A DNA stretch of 64,000 nucleotides from Flavobacteriales bacterium UBA1986. Its GTDB lineage: Bacteria > Bacteroidota > Bacteroidia > Flavobacteriales_G > Salibacteraceae. Both the position numbers and the translations under genes were made by a program. A model generated the notes under the pieces. The model was not told where the DNA came from, did no database searches, and saw only the letters and a program-made list of their open reading frames with translations. This document shows positions 33,049 to 41,005 of the stretch, in pieces. The stretch's first letter is position 1. Each line of letters opens with the position of its first letter. The stretch covers positions 43,099 to 107,098 of the forward strand of contig DDDG01000013.1 of NCBI GenBank assembly GCA_002336245.1, in the 5' to 3' direction.

Positions 33049-34228
33049 AATTGAGAATGTCCTGAGCAACTTCAGACTTTTGCTTTAACCCAAATGATTT
33101 GGATTTATTGTTTCTGTCGTAGATCGTGATTTGATTCGTATCGTAGCCAAAGCCAGTTCCTTTTTCAGAGGGCAAGTTTAAAACGATTGCATCCAAGTTC
33201 TTTCGCTCCAGCTTCGACTTTGCATTTTCTTCAGCATTGTTGGTCTCGAGGGCAAAACCAATCAGAATCTGACCTTCTTGTTTATTCTCGCCCAAGAATT
33301 TGAGGATGTCGTCGGTCTGTTGCAAGTCAATCTTCAACTCAGCACTAGCCTTTTTAATCTTTTGATCCGCTTGTTCGCTCGGGCGATAGTCGGCTACTGC
33401 CGCAGACATCACAATGACCTTGGCATTCTTTGAATACAGCTCAACCGCCGCTTTCATTTCAGCCGCGCTTTCCACACGCACAACTTCCTTTAAGCCTTCG
33501 GGTGGATCGATGGCTACCGGACCGCTTACCAAGGTAACCAAGGCTCCACGGTTTGCACAAGCTTGTGCAATGGCGTATCCCATTTTCCCACTCGATCTAT
33601 TTCCGATGAAGCGCACTGGATCGATGGCTTCATAAGTTGGACCTGCTGTTATTAAAACCTCCATGCCGATCCAAGCGCTCTTCACTTCGAAATACTCTTT
33701 GAGCTGCGCTGCGATGCGCTCGGGTTCTGCCATCCTACTTTTTCCTTCCAAACCGCTGGCGAGTTCTCCCGCCTCAGGCTCAAACAGAATGTGTCCCATC
33801 TGAATCAGTTTCTGAATATTCCCTTGAACTCCTGCGTGTTCAATCATATCACGGTCCATCGCTGGAGCAAATCCAACCGAACATTTTGCTGACAAGTAGG
33901 TGGCAAGAAGAAGGTTGTCGCAAATCCCTTGAGCCATTTTGGCTACGGTATTGGCGGAGGCTGGAGCGATGAGAAGGAAGTCGGCCCAAAGACCAAGTTC
34001 AACGTGATTGTTCCAAGTTCCTGCATCGGAATCTTGCACGAACTCCCATTCAACGGGATTCTTTGAAAGTGTGGCCAGAGTGAGTGGGGTAACAAAGTCT
34101 TTGGAACTTGGCGTCATTACAACGCGCACTTCTGCACCCTCTTTTATGAGCGCACGAACAAGTACTGCAGATTTGTAGGCGGCAATGCTACCGGTGACAC
34201 CGAGCAATATTTTTTTGCCGCGAAACAT
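33029..34228 (-). CDS. coaBC: Bifunctional phosphopantothenoylcysteine decarboxylase/phosphopantothenate-cysteine ligase
   Basis: This enzyme performs two steps of coenzyme A synthesis. The 399-aa protein starts with the flavin-dependent CoaC half: ILLGVTGSIAAYKSA near residue 5, the active-site His in WNNHVELGLWADF near 70, and APAMDRDM near 120. The CoaB half starts near 186 with VLITAGPTYEAIDPVRFIG and NRSSGKMGYAIA. Both halves are complete. It is followed by the DUF4835 gene with a 20-bp overlap and preceded by the RNA polymerase omega gene 8 bp away. Confidence 0.95.
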   Translation of the reverse strand: MFRGKKILLGVTGSIAAYKSAVLVRALIKEGAEVRVVMTPSSKDFVTPLTLATLSKNPVEWEFVQDSDAGTWNNHVELGLWADFLLIAPASANTVAKMAQGICDNLLLATYLSAKCSVGFAPAMDRDMIEHAGVQGNIQKLIQMGHILFEPEAGELASGLEGKSRMAEPERIAAQLKEYFEVKSAWIGMEVLITAGPTYEAIDPVRFIGNRSSGKMGYAIAQACANRGALVTLVSGPVAIDPPEGLKEVVRVESAAEMKAAVELYSKNAKVIVMSAAVADYRPSEQADQKIKKASAELKIDLQQTDDILKFLGENKQEGQILIGFALETNNAEENAKSKLERKNLDAIVLNLPSEKGTGFGYDTNQITIYDRNNKSKSFGLKQKSEVAQDILNYVETLF

Positions 34229-34236
34229 GCGGGAAT

Positions 34237-34569
34237 TTATTTAATCTCGTCCTCGGCTTCAGGAGTACGGTGGTAGATTTCATCTTCTGCAAGTTCTTCC
34301 ATAGCCATGGCTACCGGCTTTGGCATTCTTTCGTAGAATTTTGAAATCTCAATTTGCTCTCTGTTTTCGAAAATTTCTTCCAGCGTATCCGTTGCTGAAG
34401 CGAATTCGGCCAATTTCGAAGTGAGCTCCTCTTTGAGGTCTTGTTGGATTTGATTTGATCTTTTTGAAAGAATGACTAGGGTTTCGTAAACGTTCCCTAT
34501 TCCATCTGCCATATCAAGAAGATCTCGAGTCTCTGTGCTGCTAGCCGCTTGGCTCTTTTTGTAGTCCAT
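34237..34569 (-). CDS. rpoZ: DNA-directed RNA polymerase omega subunit (Bacteroidota type)
   Basis: The 110-aa protein contains DMADGIGNVYETLVILSKRS and QIQQDLKEELTSKLAEF, followed by an acidic C-terminal tail ending AEDEIK. This resembles the divergent omega (RpoZ-like/K) protein of Bacteroidota, which helps assemble RNA polymerase. Its position between bamD and coaBC is the usual one in this phylum and supports the call. Sequence similarity to the proteobacterial omega is weak, so the identification relies partly on context. Confidence 0.8.
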   Translation of the reverse strand: MDYKKSQAASSTETRDLLDMADGIGNVYETLVILSKRSNQIQQDLKEELTSKLAEFASATDTLEEIFENREQIEISKFYERMPKPVAMAMEELAEDEIYHRTPEAEDEIK

Positions 34570-34571
34570 TC

Positions 34572-35378
34572 TTATTTCTTAGTGTACACTCTTGCCAATT
34601 CCGCTTGCGTCGACCGATACATGTCTTCGGCTTTCCTTAAAAGCGAACTGTTTGGTAATGAGTCTGCAAATTTAACATAAGCTTTCATTGTATCCTTCAG
34701 TCGCTCCTCCTTTTTTGAGTCAACGGAATTCAGGGCAAGTTTGTAATGAGCTTTCAGGCTGTTGAAAAGGATTTCTTCCTTGTAATCGGTATCAGGGAAA
34801 TCCACCAGCGTATTCTCGAAAGTAACGATCGCAGCCTTGTACTTGGCCGTCTTTAGAAAAAGTTGTGCAAGATCGAAAGACTTCTTCTCAAGCTTTATTC
34901 GCAACTCATCCAACAAGGTATTGCACGAGTCTACCAAATTGGAATTGGGATAGAGGTTCATGAACAAGTTCAGCTCATCGATCGCTTGAAAGGTCGCGCT
35001 TTGGTCTAAAGAGGACCTAGGTGAGATCACATAACTGCAATAAGCGGCCATAAAAGCACACTCTTCTACCTTATCGGAGTTTGGGAAAGTCTTGGTGAAA
35101 TTGTCGAAGCGGTAATTGGCCATAATCAAGTCGCCCAAGTTGTATTCGCAGTAGGCATACTTGTAATACACATCTGCTGCACGACCAGTTCCTCGGTAGG
35201 CACTGATTAGTTCTTCGTAAATCGGAAGTGCCTTGTAGTAGTTGCCCTTCTCGAAGTATTCATTTGCCTTAGTCAGCTTAAGGTTCAAGTCACGGGACTT
35301 AAGCACACGCTGGTACTCTGAGCAAGAACCCAAGAGCATTAAGCTGAGGCAAATAAGGATTAGGACTTTTATCTTCAA
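34572..35378 (-). CDS. bamD: Outer-membrane assembly lipoprotein BamD
   Basis: BamD is a TPR lipoprotein of the BAM complex that folds outer-membrane proteins. The 268-aa product starts at a TTG (35378) with a lipobox LMLLGSC. Its tetratricopeptide-like repeats include YEKGNYYKALPIYEELISAY-like segments (NEYFEKGNYYKALPIYEEL, then YKYAYCEYNLGDLIMANYRF and DNFTKTFPNSDKVEECAFMA). The family pattern of FxxFxxxFPNSxxxEE is present. It heads the operon bamD-omega-coaBC-DUF4835-recN, all within 30 bp spacing. Confidence 0.9.
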   Translation of the reverse strand: MKIKVLILICLSLMLLGSCSEYQRVLKSRDLNLKLTKANEYFEKGNYYKALPIYEELISAYRGTGRAADVYYKYAYCEYNLGDLIMANYRFDNFTKTFPNSDKVEECAFMAAYCSYVISPRSSLDQSATFQAIDELNLFMNLYPNSNLVDSCNTLLDELRIKLEKKSFDLAQLFLKTAKYKAAIVTFENTLVDFPDTDYKEEILFNSLKAHYKLALNSVDSKKEERLKDTMKAYVKFADSLPNSSLLRKAEDMYRSTQAELARVYTKK

Positions 35379-35489
35379 AACGAGTGCGAAGATAACTTTA
35401 TCATAGGCGGAAAATTGTCCTTAGTGGAAACAATTGTTCCAATGAAGAAAGTTCAATCTGGATGCGCTTGAACCATCCTATTCAAACTC

Positions 35490-36176
35490 CTACCAAGCAC
35501 CTATCGATGCACCTAAAAGAAGGACGAAAATGAGGAGAAGAATAACGAGGAGTAGAATCAACAATCCAACAACCACACCTACAATAGCCATCCATTGCCA
35601 CTTCTCTGACTTCAGACCTAAGAAACCAAATATCAAGGCGGCAAGCCAACCCAAAAATCCGATGAAGGGAATAACCGTACCCACAATTGCTAAAAGTGCA
35701 CCGATGAAAGCTACGAGAGCGAATATATCTTCCGTACTCATGTCGTCTGCTGGCGCAAGATTCGGCTGATTTTCAATTTGGTCGATGGAGGCCATGAAGT
35801 CTTCCTTGGACATTGCTTTGATCTCTTTCGACAACTTCTTCAGTTGCTTAAGGGTTTGGATTTTTTGAGCTAGACCACCATTCTTTGGTGCTTTGTACTC
35901 AACCGACTTCTTGTCTTTTGGTGCTTTTTGAACCTCGATGTTCACTTCCTGCAGCTCTTGAGCCTGCGCAAAAACATCAGTTTCTTGAGCTAGGCTTTCA
36001 GCAGAGATGCGCGCCGCTGGTTTTACCTTGTTTGATTTCAGGTTCACATGAAATCCCTTGCGGTATTTTCTTTTACTCAGAAATGAGTTGGAAACCACAT
36101 CATTCGAAGTCGAACACGAACTAAATAGAATTGCAGTAGTTATAGCTAGGGCAAGGAGTTTTAAGAAGACGCGCAT
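35490..36176 (-). CDS. Lipoprotein family A, paralog 3 (short form)
   Basis: The ATG at 36176 (MRVFLKLLALAITTA) is preferred over an upstream ATG at 36209 because it gives a normal lipoprotein signal with LFSSC (Cys21) and 228 aa. The family motif NDVVSNSFLSKRKYRKGFHV follows immediately. The middle part is charged and helical (KQLKKLSKEIKAMSKEDFMA) and lacks the beta-rich NGxxI...KYRRC domain of the two paralogs at 12.5-14.3 kb. The C-terminus has two to three membrane segments with FIGFLGWLAALIFGFLGLKS. It is divergent from the alpha-oxoamine synthase. The function is unknown. Confidence 0.7.
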   Translation of the reverse strand: MRVFLKLLALAITTAILFSSCSTSNDVVSNSFLSKRKYRKGFHVNLKSNKVKPAARISAESLAQETDVFAQAQELQEVNIEVQKAPKDKKSVEYKAPKNGGLAQKIQTLKQLKKLSKEIKAMSKEDFMASIDQIENQPNLAPADDMSTEDIFALVAFIGALLAIVGTVIPFIGFLGWLAALIFGFLGLKSEKWQWMAIVGVVVGLLILLLVILLLIFVLLLGASIGAW

Positions 36177-36306
36177 TTCTTGAGATGTATTGAGCTTATT
36201 GATGTCCAATATATGTCAAATAAACAAGTATTACAAGTAGTCTACTTTTTCACATTTGCTCGTTTACTATTCTATTATCTGTGAGGCTTCAGCGTATTAA
36301 TTAGAT

Positions 36307-36314
36307 TAATTTTG
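36307..36314 (+). promoter_or_regulatory. -7 element of the alpha-oxoamine synthase gene
   Basis: TAATTTTG fits TAnnTTTG, 23 bp before the GTG at 36338. An AAGGA (36331-36335) that could act as a ribosome binding site lies 2 bp before the GTG. The -33 region is not clear. Confidence 0.45.
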
Positions 36315-36337
36315 CTTCAACTAAAAACACAAGGACT

Positions 36338-37579
36338 GTGGATATTTTCGATAAGATTAAGAAGAACCGTGGAGCTCTCGGGCAACACGCTGAATACTCG
36401 CATGGTTATTTCATGTTTCCAAAGCTCGAAGGAGACATCAGCAATAAAATGATGTTTCGTGGCAAGGAAGTCCTTGTCTGGTCGGTGAACAACTACCTCG
36501 GCATGGCCAATCATCCAGAAGTGCGTAAGGCAGATGCCGATGCCGCAGCGAAGTATGGCCTCTCTCAACCAATGGGAGCACGAATGATGTCTGGAAACAG
36601 CAACCTTCATGAAAAGCTAGAAGAAGAATTATCCTCCTTCGTCAGTAAAGAGGATACCATCTTGGTCAATTTTGGTTACCAAGGAATGGCATCGGCCATC
36701 GACGCATTGGTCGATCGTAAGGATGTTATTGTATACGATTCAGAATCCCACGCTTGTATTCTCGACGGAGTTCGCATGCATCAGGGAAAACGATTTGTTT
36801 ATGCTCACAACGAGATTGACAAATTGGAAATCATGCTTCAAAGAGCTACCAAGATTATCGGTGAAACAGACGGTGGGATTTTGGTCATCACCGAAGGTGT
36901 TTTCGGTATGGGAGGCGATACTGGAAAACTTCCTGAAATCGTTGCCTTGAAAAAGAAATACGACTTCCGTTTGTTCGTAGACGATGCACACGGCATTGGA
37001 ACTATGGGTGAAACTGGAGCCGGCACAGGTGAGCATTACGGTGTTCAAGACGACATTGACATTTACTTTGGAACTTTCGCGAAAGCTTTTGCATCCATTG
37101 GTGGCTTCATCTCTTCTACCGAAAACGTAGTTGACTACTTGCGCTACAACATGCGCTCACAGATTTTTGCTAAGTCTCTTCCAATGCCTTTGGTTGTTGG
37201 AAACCTCAAACGTTTGGAGCTTTTCCGCAACGACACTTCTTTCAAAGATGACCTCTGGAAAATCGCAGACGCTCTGCAAGCTGGCTTGAAAGCTGAAGGA
37301 TTTAACCTTGGTGAAACAGACTCTCAGGTTACTCCGGTAATTCTTCGCGGTGGACCATTTGAAGCAGCTAATGTGGTAACCGATCTTCGTGAGAATTACG
37401 CCATCTTCTGCTCACTGGTAACTTACCCAGTCGTTCCAAAAGATGTGATTCTACTGAGACTCATTCCTACAGCGGTACATACCTTAGAAGATGTTGATTA
37501 CACTGTTGGTGTCTTCAAGAAAATTAAGGCGAAACTAGAAAGAGGAGAGTACGATAAGGAGAAGGTTGTCTTCGCCTAA
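36338..37579 (+). CDS. Alpha-oxoamine synthase family PLP enzyme (KBL/AONS/SPT type)
   Basis: This 413-aa fold-type I enzyme condenses an amino acid with an acyl-CoA or acyl-ACP with loss of CO2. Conserved parts are VWSVNNYLGMANHPEVR near residue 46, MMSGNSNLHEKLEEEL near 84, the PLP-stacking DSESHACILDG near 134, VDDAHGIGTMGETGAG near 216, and the Schiff-base lysine in YFGTFAKAFASIGGF near 248. Members are serine palmitoyltransferase, AONS (biotin) and KBL (threonine). No biotin or Tdh gene is adjacent, so a sphingolipid or sulfonolipid (capnine-type) first step is a fair guess in this phylum. This is not proven. Confidence 0.8.
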   Translation: MDIFDKIKKNRGALGQHAEYSHGYFMFPKLEGDISNKMMFRGKEVLVWSVNNYLGMANHPEVRKADADAAAKYGLSQPMGARMMSGNSNLHEKLEEELSSFVSKEDTILVNFGYQGMASAIDALVDRKDVIVYDSESHACILDGVRMHQGKRFVYAHNEIDKLEIMLQRATKIIGETDGGILVITEGVFGMGGDTGKLPEIVALKKKYDFRLFVDDAHGIGTMGETGAGTGEHYGVQDDIDIYFGTFAKAFASIGGFISSTENVVDYLRYNMRSQIFAKSLPMPLVVGNLKRLELFRNDTSFKDDLWKIADALQAGLKAEGFNLGETDSQVTPVILRGGPFEAANVVTDLRENYAIFCSLVTYPVVPKDVILLRLIPTAVHTLEDVDYTVGVFKKIKAKLERGEYDKEKVVFA

Positions 37580-39394
37580 TCAGCGCACCTTCTTGTAGGC
37601 AAAATCCTTAACCTGTATTAGGTGCATGCCTTGGTTCTCGTAGCCATTGTTGAAATCGAAACTTCGGAAATCGTATTTAATTACAAGTCCTGTGGACTGA
37701 ATTTGATCGAGATTCTCAAGCAAGTTCGATTCTTCAAAACGAGCTAGGCTAAGGAAAAGCTCATAACCTAGAAATCCATAGCGACTGGCATCTGTCCCGT
37801 ACTGTTCTCGGTAACGCTTCAGAAAGACCTTTACGTTTTCCGCATCATAGTCTACAAAATAGGCCGTGGCAAAATGCGCATTTAAGGCATTCAAATAAGC
37901 CAAGTCGAGGTTGTCGTACTCCATCCACTTACCTGGAGCAAAGATTCGGACATTATAATTCTCAGTAAGCAGATAAAGCTTGTTAACTAGGTTAGAGATG
38001 TAAGACAAATCTGTGCTTGGTATGAAAATGTAATTCATCATACTGTCCAGGCGCGGCGCAAGAAGAGCTGTATCCACTTCATACATCGTCAATAGAGCAG
38101 TAGAGTCAAAGGCCATCGAAGTATCCATAGCATTTGTAAAAACGTTAACCAAATTGGCATCGCTGTATTTGCCACTATTGATGATCACACAGTTAACGTA
38201 ATCCTTCTTCACTTCATAGTAATCGCGTAGATATCGAACCTCAGACGCAACGGAGGGCACTAGCTTTATTACAACTGGATTGTCGAGGAGAATTTTATTG
38301 GACTGAGGAACCGGCGACACAATTGGAATACCATAGCGCTTTGCAATTGGAGACACTTTCAAAAAGTTGGATCGGTACAATGGCCCAACAATGATGTCGG
38401 TCTCCGCAAACGACATGCTGTTGAGTTGCTGGTCAAATGAAGCCGATTTCGTATCGTACACCTGCAACACAACCTTCTTTCCTAAACCTCGAACCGAATC
38501 GAGGGCGAGACGAACACCTTCATAAAACTCAAAAGCAACCTTCGATCTTGGGTAAAGCTCGTTCCTATAGATCAAACCCTCCTCCTCTTTTACTGCATAT
38601 GAGGTGTCGTTGTTGTCTAAAAAGAACGGCAGAAAAAGCGTAATCCTGATTTCACTCGAATCACGAATGCGGCGTTCTACGACAAGGCTGTCGTCGGACT
38701 TTGGGAATTTCAATCGAGCATAATCGGGGCGCAATTTTGGAATGCGAATGAGCTGACCAACTTGCAAGCCCTTCACCAGTCCGGCATTTACAAACTTGAT
38801 GGAATCGATGTTCACATTGAACTGCTTCGCCAAACTATAAAGGGTTTGCTTTGGCTCTACCGTGTGATGAATCAAACTATCGCTCTTGGCAGGAAGAAAT
38901 ACAGTTTCCACTTGCTGAACCTTCACCTCTACTTCTCTTTTCTTGATGGTCGTAATCCTTAGGACTTGACCTGGCTTTATGCCTTCGGCAATTTCTGGAT
39001 TGTCCTTGAGCAATTGCTCTTGACCAATGTTGTACTGCCTAGAAATTCCGTAGAGGGTTTCTTTGGCAGAAACCGTGTGGAGAATGAACGAACCGTCGAT
39101 TTCCAAATCGTTTTTAACCGTCTTTTTAATGTCGGCCTTCTTGAAAGGAATTAGCAGCTCCTGCCCGATTCCAACTCCTTCTTTGGCTCCAGGATTTGCC
39201 TTGAAAATTTCCTCGAGCTCAACATTATAAAGCCTCGAAATACCATAGACTGTATTTCCCTGTTCAAGCGTATGAACGAAATACTTCTTCCCTGCAAATT
39301 CCCGAATTTCGGAACTGACCTTTCCTTCTTGGGAAAATCCCAAATGGAAAATCGAAACTAAACATATGGTGAGGAGAATCCTCATCATTCCCAT
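37580..39394 (-). CDS. LysM-repeat protein fused to a type 1 periplasmic binding fold
   Basis: The 604-aa exported protein has a signal peptide ending LGFSQ and three LysM peptidoglycan-binding repeats (about residues 31-78, 98-145, 170-215), for instance TVYGISRLYNVELEEIF and TLYGISRQYNIGQEQLL. The second half (about 255-600) resembles the ligand-binding fold of ABC amino-acid receptors (LFLPFFLDNND, then DIIVGPLYRSNFLKVSPIAK). Such fusions are known in Bacteroidota; no transporter genes lie nearby. It overlaps guaA by 10 bp, so the two are likely co-transcribed. A role in cell-wall sensing or remodelling is a guess. Confidence 0.8.
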   Translation of the reverse strand: MGMMRILLTICLVSIFHLGFSQEGKVSSEIREFAGKKYFVHTLEQGNTVYGISRLYNVELEEIFKANPGAKEGVGIGQELLIPFKKADIKKTVKNDLEIDGSFILHTVSAKETLYGISRQYNIGQEQLLKDNPEIAEGIKPGQVLRITTIKKREVEVKVQQVETVFLPAKSDSLIHHTVEPKQTLYSLAKQFNVNIDSIKFVNAGLVKGLQVGQLIRIPKLRPDYARLKFPKSDDSLVVERRIRDSSEIRITLFLPFFLDNNDTSYAVKEEEGLIYRNELYPRSKVAFEFYEGVRLALDSVRGLGKKVVLQVYDTKSASFDQQLNSMSFAETDIIVGPLYRSNFLKVSPIAKRYGIPIVSPVPQSNKILLDNPVVIKLVPSVASEVRYLRDYYEVKKDYVNCVIINSGKYSDANLVNVFTNAMDTSMAFDSTALLTMYEVDTALLAPRLDSMMNYIFIPSTDLSYISNLVNKLYLLTENYNVRIFAPGKWMEYDNLDLAYLNALNAHFATAYFVDYDAENVKVFLKRYREQYGTDASRYGFLGYELFLSLARFEESNLLENLDQIQSTGLVIKYDFRSFDFNNGYENQGMHLIQVKDFAYKKVR

Positions 39395-40914
39395 TCAATG
39401 GTTGCGGGCGGCTTAGAACTAATGTCGTACACGACCCGATTGACGCCTTTCACCTGATTGATGATTTGGTTGGAAACCTTGGCTAAAAACTCATACGGTA
39501 GATGACACCAATCTGCCGTCATACCATCTGTTGAAGTTACAGCTCTTAAAGCAACTGCATTTTCATAAGTACGTTCATCGCCCATAACTCCTACCGATTG
39601 CACCGGAAGTAGAATAGAACCTGCCTGCCAAACCTCGTCGTACAATCCCTCGTCTTTCAAACCCTTAATCCAAATATGATCGACCTCTTGCAAAGTCTGT
39701 ACCTTCTCTGGAGTGATGTCGCCAAGAATGCGAATGGCTAGACCTGGACCCGGAAATGGGTGCCGTCCTAGAATTTCAGGAGGCATGTGAAGTTCTGCTC
39801 CTACCCTTCGCACTTCATCTTTGAAAAGCGCTTTGAGCGGTTCTACCAATTCCAATTTCATGAAATCGGGAAGACCACCTACGTTGTGGTGTGACTTAAT
39901 GGTGGCCGAAGGTCCTTTCACCGACTTAGACTCAATCACATCGGGATAAATGGTGCCCTGACCAAGGAAATCAACCCCTTGAATCCGGTGAGACTCCTCA
40001 TCGAATACCTCAATAAACACCCGACCAATGACCTTTCGTTTCGCTTCAGGATCCGATATGTCTTTCAATTCCGAATAGAAGCGTTCTGAAGAATCGACTC
40101 CTTTTACGTTTAAATTGAGCTCTTTGTATTGATCCAAAACTTGCTCGTATTCGTGTTTCCGTAGCAAGCCATTGTTGACGAAAATGCAATGAAGACGTTC
40201 ACCAATGGCTCTTTGCAGAAGAACCGCGGCTACTGAGCTATCAACCCCACCTGAGAGTCCGAGAACAACTTTACCATCTCCAATCTGTTGTTGCAACTGC
40301 TCAACAGTTTCTTCGATGAAGTGTGCAGGCGTCCAAGACTGACTGCAGCCACAAATATTGACCACAAAATTCCGAAGCAAATGCAATCCGTCTGTCGAGT
40401 GATAAACTTCAGGGTGGAATTGAATTCCGTAAGTCTGCTCACCTTCTACTTCATAGCCGGCATTCTCAATATTATTTGAGCTGCAGATGTTCTTAAAATT
40501 AGAAGGGAGAGTTAAGATTGTATCTCCATGCGACATCCACACTTGAGAGCCAGAATCGATGCCATGGACAAGAGCAGAGGAAGAATCGATGTCGCTTAAG
40601 TTGGCGCGGCCGTATTCACGATGTGCAGAACGAGCAACTTCACCACCAGAGGTTTTTGCCAGAATTTGGGCTCCATAACAAATTCCTAAAAGAGGAAATG
40701 CACCTCGAATCTTGGAGATGTCGGGATTTGGATGATCCGGGTCGTTGACAGAAAAAGGACTCCCAGAGAGAATCACTCCTTTACAATTGTCGCTTGGCTC
40801 AGGATAGTCGTTGTAGGGATGAATTTCGCAATAGACGTTAAGTTCACGTACACGCCTCGCAATCAGTTGTGTGAACTGAGAACCGAAGTCAAGAATGAGA
40901 ATGTATTCTTCCAT
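39385..40914 (-). CDS. guaA: GMP synthase (glutamine-hydrolysing)
   Basis: GuaA converts XMP to GMP using glutamine ammonia. The ATG at 40914 (MEEYILILDFGSQ) gives 509 aa; the first ATG at 40920 would sit inside the promoter. The glutaminase domain has the nucleophile Cys in GICYGAQIL and the His/Glu in IQFHPEVYHS near residue 167. The ATP-pyrophosphatase P-loop is GLSGGVDSSVAAVLL near 220, and the dimerisation domain ends PPATIEWE. All motifs are intact. A strong promoter precedes it, and the LysM/periplasmic-binding gene follows with a 10-bp overlap. Confidence 0.96.
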   Translation of the reverse strand: MEEYILILDFGSQFTQLIARRVRELNVYCEIHPYNDYPEPSDNCKGVILSGSPFSVNDPDHPNPDISKIRGAFPLLGICYGAQILAKTSGGEVARSAHREYGRANLSDIDSSSALVHGIDSGSQVWMSHGDTILTLPSNFKNICSSNNIENAGYEVEGEQTYGIQFHPEVYHSTDGLHLLRNFVVNICGCSQSWTPAHFIEETVEQLQQQIGDGKVVLGLSGGVDSSVAAVLLQRAIGERLHCIFVNNGLLRKHEYEQVLDQYKELNLNVKGVDSSERFYSELKDISDPEAKRKVIGRVFIEVFDEESHRIQGVDFLGQGTIYPDVIESKSVKGPSATIKSHHNVGGLPDFMKLELVEPLKALFKDEVRRVGAELHMPPEILGRHPFPGPGLAIRILGDITPEKVQTLQEVDHIWIKGLKDEGLYDEVWQAGSILLPVQSVGVMGDERTYENAVALRAVTSTDGMTADWCHLPYEFLAKVSNQIINQVKGVNRVVYDISSKPPATIEWE

Positions 40915-40917
40915 ACA

Positions 40918-40947
40918 CAAAAGTAGTATCCTTCAAGTCACAGCAAA
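40918..40947 (-). promoter_or_regulatory. guaA promoter
   Basis: The minus strand reads TTTG (40947-40944), 18 bp, then TACTTTTG (40925-40918), a near-perfect Bacteroidota promoter. The ATG at 40914 begins only about 4 bp after the -7 element, so the transcript is almost leaderless. This also decides the start codon. Confidence 0.75.
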
Positions 40948-41005
40948 ATACTTGAAATTGGGCTTTTCATAAGTTTTGAACAGCTCAATGATTTTTCAAG
41001 AAGCA

